Shown here one piece after another: positions 36,735 to 43,049 of a stretch of DNA of 43,049 nucleotides. Below the pieces are notes generated by a model that had not been told where the DNA came from, searched no databases, and worked only from the letters and a program-made list of their open reading frames with translations. This DNA is from an uncultured Patescibacteria group bacterium (lineage in GTDB: Bacteria > Patescibacteriota > Microgenomatia > UBA10105 > UBA927), in the NCBI GenBank assembly GCA_937921305.1, contig CAKZSU010000003.1, positions 180,599-223,647 on the forward strand, written 5' to 3'. A program made the position numbers and the translations under genes. Position 1 is the stretch's first letter. Each line of letters starts with the position of its first letter.

Positions 36735-37903
36735 GATATAAATAAACTTTTTAATATTTGTAATTCTTTCTTTGTTAAGTCAGGATTATTGCCAAAATAA
36801 AAACCTTTTGCATGAACAAAGTTTGCATTTTTACATGTTTCATAAACATTCGGAACATACTTTTTAAAAAATGGTTGAGAAGTCATATTTCCTCCAACAA
36901 TTGGACGAATCTCAACAATTCCATAGCATCTTTTCACCAATTCATCTTTTATTTCAGTTGTTTTGCAAACCACAGGAATTGCAAAATTTGAAACTATATC
37001 CATGTGATCCCAACGAATAGGCAAATAATTTGGATGGTTATATAACATATTTGCGAAATATTTAAAGTTTTTTTGACGCTTTTCAATAATCTCTGGAAGA
37101 TATTTTATCTGAATAAGACCAAGGAAACCTGTAATTTCTGTTGGTCTAAGATTATACCCCAAATCATAAAAAGTATACCGGGAATAAAATGATGAATTTA
37201 TATGAAATTTCTTCCTTATTTGTTCTTGCTTCGCAAAATCTAAATTTCTATCCCATCCATGCGCTCGAACAATACGAATCATCGTCGCCAATTCATCATC
37301 ATCGGTTATCACCGCTCCGCCCTCTATTGTTGACATGTGATGCCCAACATAGAAAGAAAATGTCGCCGCTAACCCAAAGTTTCCTAATTTTTTCCCTTTA
37401 TATTCACTTCCTAACGACTCACAATTATCTTCAATCAATATCACATTTGCTTTCTTGCATATGCGATGAATCTGATCAATGTCATCGCAAAATCCAAGAA
37501 GGTTTGTTAGAAAAACCATTCTCAAAGGATATTTCTTTAACATTTTCTCGAGGTTTTTTGAAGAAATATTTAATGTATCAAGAGAAATATCTATTGGAAC
37601 AGGTTGCAACCCCAATTGAATAAGCGGCATGACATTGGTTGACCATGTTACTGCTGAAAATCCAACAAGATCTCCCTTTTTAATTCTATTCAAATTTAGC
37701 AATGCTTGAATAATCGCAAGATTTGCCGAACTTCCACTATTTAACAAAACACACTCTGATCTCCCTTGCCACGAAGAAAATGCTCGTTCGAATGTTTGAC
37801 ATTTTTCTCCGAAACTTAACTGTTTTGCTGCTTGGATAAACTTTATGAGCGACGATTTTGTTTTATATTCTTTATAAAATGATGATTTAATAAGTGAAAT
37901 CAT
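36731..37903 (-). CDS. ColD-like PLP-dependent sugar 3-dehydratase (DegT fold, His type)
   Basis: IEDNCESLGSEYKGKKLGNFGLAATFSFYVGHHMSTIEGGAVITDDDELATMIRIVRAHGWDRNL, EIRPIVGGNM, KGFYFGNNPDL. His occupies the catalytic Lys position. Confidence 0.82.
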   Translation of the reverse strand: MISLIKSSFYKEYKTKSSLIKFIQAAKQLSFGEKCQTFERAFSSWQGRSECVLLNSGSSANLAIIQALLNLNRIKKGDLVGFSAVTWSTNVMPLIQLGLQPVPIDISLDTLNISSKNLEKMLKKYPLRMVFLTNLLGFCDDIDQIHRICKKANVILIEDNCESLGSEYKGKKLGNFGLAATFSFYVGHHMSTIEGGAVITDDDELATMIRIVRAHGWDRNLDFAKQEQIRKKFHINSSFYSRYTFYDLGYNLRPTEITGFLGLIQIKYLPEIIEKRQKNFKYFANMLYNHPNYLPIRWDHMDIVSNFAIPVVCKTTEIKDELVKRCYGIVEIRPIVGGNMTSQPFFKKYVPNVYETCKNANFVHAKGFYFGNNPDLTKKELQILKSLFIS

Positions 37904-37905
37904 GA

Positions 37906-38232
37906 CTATTTTTTATTTTTATATAGAAAAAATGACTCGTACGCATACTGTATCATCCCAATGAGAAAAAATATATAAAACCATTCTCCAATACGCTCTG
38001 TCGTTCGGAAAGGACCTCTATATATATAACTTGCTCCCATAAAAAAAAGAAAAAATAAAACAAAAAAAAATGTTGCTTTGCTCGAAATTTTCTTATACAT
38101 AACAAGAAAAATATATAGCATAGCGCTTATAATGAAAGGATTGTCATGATTTCCAAGTAAATATAACATATCTAGGATAAAGATGATAAAAATAATGAGA
38201 AATCCTAAAAAAAATAAAATTTTGTTTTTCAT
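37906..38232 (-). CDS. Small polytopic membrane protein, unknown
   Basis: Start MKNKILFFLGFLIIFIIFILDMLYLL; about four hydrophobic segments. Confidence 0.55.
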   Translation of the reverse strand: MKNKILFFLGFLIIFIIFILDMLYLLGNHDNPFIISAMLYIFLVMYKKISSKATFFFVLFFLFFMGASYIYRGPFRTTERIGEWFYIFFLIGMIQYAYESFFLYKNKK

Positions 38233-38234
38233 CG

Positions 38235-40460
38235 TTAATAATTTCTCTTTGAACATTTATAAGAAAATAATAAGTTGATAAACATTAAAACTATTCCAAC
38301 CACAGTCAAAATTCTTCCATAAACAAAATATTTTTGAATCTCAAGTTTTATCACGCCATAAATCTCTCCTTTTTTATTTATCTTTTCAGGATGAATAATC
38401 CATCCGGTAGCATATTCGTTCACGCGAATAGGAGGAAGTTTTTCTCCATCAAGATACAAATTCCAGTGTTTATTAAAATATTCAAGAAGAGCAAGAATAA
38501 AAGGATGATCATGATCTTCATTTATTGTGAAAGCATAAACATACTCAAATGGAGATTTCTTATAAAAAGACAAATTAGGAATATTAGAGTTCAATTGATA
38601 ACAAAGCGCATAACTTTCACAAAATCGCTTATCTATAGATGCAGACCGAAAAGATTGACTATACAATAATTCATTCTTATCAGAATAAATAATATCAGGA
38701 ATATATAACGCTGGACGTATAATATCTTTCGAAATTTCGTAAAGTTCAAAAAAACCTTCTTGATATATTTTCCTCGTAGGGAAAAAAGATAACAATTCAT
38801 TATATGTGTCATTACTATTGATTAATCGAATATCATTATAAAGCATGTTTCCTAAAAAATTTTTAAAAATTCTTTGATCAGAATTTTTTAATACATATTT
38901 AATATTATGAAGCGAAAAAATCTGAAGTATTTTTTGTTTTTCTTCTTGGTTTAATCCATATAAAAGATCTTTCTCATATACTCCAAAATCCCAAAAACCG
39001 GCAAAATCTTTTCTCCCTGTTAAGGGTTGAATTGTTGATATTCCAACGTATGCTCCAGAAGAATTTCCATAAAAAATTTGAAAATATGGAAAAGTTAATG
39101 GAATCAATATTATATTTGAATCATCTTTTAAACTCTTTACTGCATTGATCGAATTAATCCAACCAGGAGGAATATCAAATACAACTGGAATATTCGTGCT
39201 TGGATGAATTGCGTTTCTATAAATATCTCCCTTTAGAAATGGAAGTATTCTTAAAAGAATGCTGAAAATGATTACAAAACCTACAAAAAAAGAAAAATTT
39301 TTTTTATTCTTAAATAGTAAGTAAAAAGATGTGGCAAACAGCAACGTGTAAAAAAATGAAAAGGCACCATGCCATTTCTCATCAAATGATCGGAACATCA
39401 TAAATCCAGGAATTGAAAATAACATTCTGTATATTTTGATACCAATAATCGTAATATTTGCAGAGATTAAAAATAACGTTATGAGAAAAAAAATACCAAT
39501 CAATGAAAGAAGTTTTGATTTTTGTTTTATAAATCCCAATAATCCAATCAAGGGAATGAGAAAAACAAATATCGTTCTTTGTAATGAATATTCTGGTTGA
39601 AACAACTGCATACTTATTTTCCCAAGAGATTGTCTGTTGTGATCAAAATAAGAAAGTCCGGCATTCTTTTTTGTTTCCTCAGAGAAAATGTAATTATTTA
39701 TACTTGAATCTTTATCGAAAATTGTTGCTATCATGGGAACAAGATGAAACCCATGAAGTAATACAAATAGCGCAAATATTCCTACAAAAGATCTCCAAGG
39801 AATAATGATATTTCTAATGTATCGACAATATAAAAAAAGAAAAGCTAACGCAAATGGATAGAATGAAAAAATTTGAGGAGAAGCTGAAAAGCTAAAATTT
39901 TGAGATTGAAAAAATGTGATCAATAACAAGAAAAAAGCAAAAATAAATTTATTTGTCGAAATAAATTTAAGGAAAAGATATAATATGGCTATATTTAAAA
40001 AAACATAATGATGCGTCTCTAACGATTTGACCCATCCATATTTTGTGATAAATCCAACATATACCAAACCAGAAATAACTCCAACAAATTGAATAAAAGT
40101 ATCCTTTTTATTTCTATAAATAGAAAGAATTTCTATGACAAATAGGTACATAAAAAGAAAACTTAATAAGAGCTTTATTCCATTTTCAAATGCAATTAAA
40201 TAGGTCATCGAAGGAATAAAAACTTTTAATACGGAAAGACCAAAAACATAAGGAAGAATTCCATACATATGAGATCCGAATCCTTGAGGAACTTGATGAA
40301 GGAACATCTGTTTAAAAACTGAATCAGGATCAAAAAAATATAATCGACCGCTATCCCCGCCTAAATCCACAAACCCATCTGGCAACCAAAAAAAGGGGAG
40401 AACAAAAAAAATAGTAGCAATGAATGCTACTAAAAAATAATGCACGGAGATTAATTTCAT
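38235..40460 (-). CDS. Giant polytopic membrane protein, GT-C/YfhO-like
   Basis: 741 aa; TM1 then LPDGFVDLGGDSGRLYFFDPD, FMMFRSFDEKWHGAFSFFYTLLFATSFYLLF, C-terminal FNKHWNLYLDGEKLPPIRVNEYATGWIIHPEK plus last TM. Start chosen at the ATGA overlap at 40457-40460. Confidence 0.68.
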   Translation of the reverse strand: MKLISVHYFLVAFIATIFFVLPFFWLPDGFVDLGGDSGRLYFFDPDSVFKQMFLHQVPQGFGSHMYGILPYVFGLSVLKVFIPSMTYLIAFENGIKLLLSFLFMYLFVIEILSIYRNKKDTFIQFVGVISGLVYVGFITKYGWVKSLETHHYVFLNIAILYLFLKFISTNKFIFAFFLLLITFFQSQNFSFSASPQIFSFYPFALAFLFLYCRYIRNIIIPWRSFVGIFALFVLLHGFHLVPMIATIFDKDSSINNYIFSEETKKNAGLSYFDHNRQSLGKISMQLFQPEYSLQRTIFVFLIPLIGLLGFIKQKSKLLSLIGIFFLITLFLISANITIIGIKIYRMLFSIPGFMMFRSFDEKWHGAFSFFYTLLFATSFYLLFKNKKNFSFFVGFVIIFSILLRILPFLKGDIYRNAIHPSTNIPVVFDIPPGWINSINAVKSLKDDSNIILIPLTFPYFQIFYGNSSGAYVGISTIQPLTGRKDFAGFWDFGVYEKDLLYGLNQEEKQKILQIFSLHNIKYVLKNSDQRIFKNFLGNMLYNDIRLINSNDTYNELLSFFPTRKIYQEGFFELYEISKDIIRPALYIPDIIYSDKNELLYSQSFRSASIDKRFCESYALCYQLNSNIPNLSFYKKSPFEYVYAFTINEDHDHPFILALLEYFNKHWNLYLDGEKLPPIRVNEYATGWIIHPEKINKKGEIYGVIKLEIQKYFVYGRILTVVGIVLMFINLLFSYKCSKRNY

Positions 40461-41571
40461 ACACATGCATTAACACAGTTTATAATATAGTCAATTTCCT
40501 CATCAGTAAGCTTTGCATAGAATGGAAGCGTTATTGCTGAATTTCCTATTCTCTCTGCTTCTGGAAACATTCCCTTCTTAAAATTATATTTATTTCTATA
40601 ATAAGACATATAATGAATTGGTCTATAGTTTACTGCAACACCTATTCCTAAATCTTGGAGCTTTTCAATAATAGAATCTCTATTTTCAACCCATATCGTG
40701 TAAAGATGCATAGCATGCTTTACTTTTGGTAAAATTTTTGGTTTTTTTATACGGTTATTTTTCTTAAACCCATCATCGAATCTTTCCCATATAATCTTTT
40801 TTTTAGACAGAATATTTTCAATCCGATCAAGCTGATGAATCAAAAGAGCCGCCTGAATATTTGTCATGTTTGTTTTATAACCGAGAAACTCCATGTCATA
40901 ATGTTCATATCTTTTTGTATATCGATCAGCGGCATTTTTACTCATTCCATGCAATCTTGCCTTCTTGAACCATTCATACGCCTCTATTGAATGGCATGTT
41001 ATTGCGCCGCCCTCACCTGATGTAATATTCTTTGTCGCATAAAAACTGAAACATGCAACATCTCCAAGCTGACCAGGCTTAATTCCTTCTCGTTCACCTT
41101 CAATGCAATGAGCGCAATCTTCTATAACTTTTAGATTATATTTATCAGCTATTCTTCGAATTTTCTTCATATCGCACATATGCCCATACAAATGAACAAC
41201 AACAATTGCTTTTGTTTTTGATGTTATTTTTCCTTCTATTAATGATGCATCAATATTTCCAGTAGAAGATTCAACATCAACAAAAACTGGCGTACCGCCA
41301 CAATGCTCTATAACATTAGTCGTAGCAATGAAAGATAACGGAGTGGTAATAACTTCATCGCCACGCTGTATATTAAAGTACTTTAACGCCAAAAAAGAGC
41401 ATCGGTGCAACTGTTAACTCCAACAACATACTCATTGCCAGTATATTGAGAAAAAGCTTTTTCAAATCTTGATACAACTTCTCCCGTCGTCAAAAAAAGA
41501 GAATGAAGAACATTCATGCATTCTTGTCTATCAATATCTTCTAGATTGTGTTTATAAAAATCAATTTTCAT
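40457..41571 (-). pseudogene. DegT/DnrJ/EryC1/StrS aminotransferase (Lys type) split by a single-base frameshift at 41391-41396
   Basis: Track ORFs 41383..41571 and 40457..41410 are two frames of one protein: ...YVVGVNSCTDALF | LALKYFNIQRGDEVITTPLSFIATTNVIEHCGGTPVFVDVE...EDCAHCIEGEREGIKPGQLGDVACFSFYATKNITSGEGGAI. Could be a sequencing error rather than a true pseudogene. Confidence 0.82.
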
Positions 41572-42511
41572 AAAATCTATACTCCTTGCTTTGTTCTATA
41601 ATTCTTTTGATTCCATCTTCTATGGAAAACATGGGATTGTAATTAAGAATTTGTCTTGCCTTTCTAATATCTTGAGGACCTCGAAATACTTGTTGTTTAT
41701 CAGGATCGCGAATTTCATATGTAAAATGAGGAAAATGTTCCTTAACTATTTCAGCAAATTCTATTGTAGATCGAGATTCTCCTCTTGAAATATTAAATGT
41801 TTGAAAATTGGCTTTATCTTCAACAATTACTCTTAAAAAACCATCTGCGACATCATCTATAAAAGAAAAATCTAATGTCTCCCCTCTAACAATCCATGCA
41901 GATTTACGTAAAAATGCTGCATCCAGAAGCAATTGTGTAACTCTATTTGCACAATCAGTAAATCCATATACTGATGTTGGTCGAACTATAACCCATTTTT
42001 TCTGAGAAAGCTTCACAAAGAATTCTCCTGAAGCTTTTGAAGCGCCATAAATATTAATAGGATTAAGAATAGCTTCTTCTTTTTGTGGTATCTGATGAAA
42101 ATGACCATAGGCCATACTTGAAGATGCGTATACAATCTTTTCAGCTTTTGATTTTTCAAACACATCTAAAACATTTAACGTCCCGAAAAGATTAATAGAT
42201 ATCATTTCATGATTAAATTTTTCTAAAACTCTTGCCATTGGTAATCCCGCAAGATGAACAATAATATCTGGGTTGAAATCATTGATCACATTTAAAAGAG
42301 AATCTTTATCTCTTATATCGCCTGTATAATTTTTTGATGGCTGATAATAAATTTTTTTCCTTAAAAAAAGACACTTCTGATAATACTGAGGATTATCTAT
42401 AAAATTCAAACATGCATCAAAAGAAGCCGTCTCGTAACCTTGTTTATTCAATAAATGTATAAGAGCAGATCCTATAAATCCTGCTCCCCCTGTAATAAAT
42501 ATCTTTTTCAT
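41561..42511 (-). CDS. NAD-dependent epimerase/dehydratase (extended SDR)
   Basis: KKIFITGGAGFIGSALIHLLNKQGYETASFDAC, IIVHLAGLPMARVLEKFN, YASSSMAYGHFHQIPQ, YGASKASGEFF, RPTSVYGF. Confidence 0.85.
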   Translation of the reverse strand: MKKIFITGGAGFIGSALIHLLNKQGYETASFDACLNFIDNPQYYQKCLFLRKKIYYQPSKNYTGDIRDKDSLLNVINDFNPDIIVHLAGLPMARVLEKFNHEMISINLFGTLNVLDVFEKSKAEKIVYASSSMAYGHFHQIPQKEEAILNPINIYGASKASGEFFVKLSQKKWVIVRPTSVYGFTDCANRVTQLLLDAAFLRKSAWIVRGETLDFSFIDDVADGFLRVIVEDKANFQTFNISRGESRSTIEFAEIVKEHFPHFTYEIRDPDKQQVFRGPQDIRKARQILNYNPMFSIEDGIKRIIEQSKEYRFYEN

Positions 42512-42517
42512 GATAGT

Positions 42518-43049
42518 CTATACATGCTTATGATATACCAACTCAACATTAGATAATAAAAAATGATTTCTTTGAAAAAATCTATTTGCTTGTATATTTT
42601 CTCCTGCAGTAGCAACCCAAACTCTTTTTGGATTATTAGCATAAAGATATTTCATTGCTTCAAATAATAACAATTTTCCAAATCCTCTTCCGCGAAATTG
42701 TGGAAGAATACCAAAAAGATCAATCCTCGCATCCGTGCGATCATCACTTAAACGTGTTGTACATATCCCAATAGGATTATCTTCAAAAAAAATAAAAAAA
42801 GACTTTGAAGCCAATCCATTCCATAGACTATTTTCTATCCAACGAACATATATTGCTTGACTTTTATCTTTCGGAATTTTTTCATCTTTATAGTACCTAT
42901 TCACCTGCCCTATTAAATTTGCAAACGATTGTATTGAATCCTGAGAAATCGAAGTTTCTTTTGTAAATTCTTTAACAATGCAAGACGGATGTGCATCTAC
43001 AATCTTTACTTCATGTAAAAAATCAATCCCCCTATGTACATAGGTATTT
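42518..43049 (-). CDS. GNAT-family N-acetyltransferase, partial at the right edge
   Basis: ARIDLFGILPQFRGRGFGKLLLFEAMKYLYANNPKRVWVATAGENIQANRFFQRNHF. Hand translation upstream of the track start (GTG at 42904) stays open to 43049 (NTYVHRGIDFLHEVKIVDAHPSCIVKEFTKETSISQDSIQSFANLIGQVNRYYKDEK). Confidence 0.82.
   Translation of the reverse strand, partial: NTYVHRGIDFLHEVKIVDAHPSCIVKEFTKETSISQDSIQSFANLIGQVNRYYKDEKIPKDKSQAIYVRWIENSLWNGLASKSFFIFFEDNPIGICTTRLSDDRTDARIDLFGILPQFRGRGFGKLLLFEAMKYLYANNPKRVWVATAGENIQANRFFQRNHFLLSNVELVYHKHV

Noticed and set aside
38040-38075. Poly-A tract as a possible terminator or phase-variable site
   Set aside because: It lies within the coding sequence of a hydrophobic Phe/Leu-rich small membrane protein (FFFVLFFLFFMGA). 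The composition is explained by Phe codons, and no hairpin is seen.
1-43049. tRNA/rRNA genes, CRISPR arrays, transposases or long inverted repeats
   Set aside because: None recognised by eye; coding density leaves almost no non-coding space. tRNAscan, Infernal and repeat-finder runs would be needed to exclude them formally.

Overview
The window is almost entirely coding on the minus strand. Small genome-style packing, a short RecO, a DUF4012 protein and a reduced dcw cluster suggest Candidate Phyla Radiation/Patescibacteria; this is inference, with no phylogeny run. It has three parts. (1) At 1-5088 lies a compact dcw cluster, read right to left: mraZ-rsmH-ftsL-like-ftsI-pgeF-murC. murC runs off the left edge, and a promoter with four 10-bp-spaced MraZ-type boxes precedes mraZ. 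(2) At 5151-9642 are a small membrane protein, glycyl-tRNA synthetase, a short RecO and a DUF4012 protein. (3) At 9679-43049 is a very large surface-polysaccharide locus. It encodes a priming sugar transferase, ManC-type nucleotidyltransferase, many GT2/GT4 glycosyltransferases, a GT39-like protein and an O-antigen-ligase/GT-C-like fusion. It also encodes GalE, a UXS-like decarboxylase, other SDRs, four DegT-fold PLP enzymes, several giant GT-C/YfhO-like membrane proteins, a methyltransferase and a GNAT cut by the right edge. The best leads are: (a) a translationally coupled ColD-like/SDR/RfbH-like trio in which both PLP enzymes carry His instead of the catalytic Lys, and the RfbH-like one carries an exact C-X57-C-X-C-X7-C [2Fe-2S] motif; (b) pgeF directly upstream of murC; (c) the MraZ box array; (d) the O-antigen-ligase/GT-C fusion; (e) a homopolymer frameshift in a DegT gene; (f) a half-length GT4. 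No tRNA, rRNA, CRISPR array or transposon was recognised. I cannot demonstrate a wholly new system from sequence reading alone; the deoxysugar/GT-C module is the best candidate.
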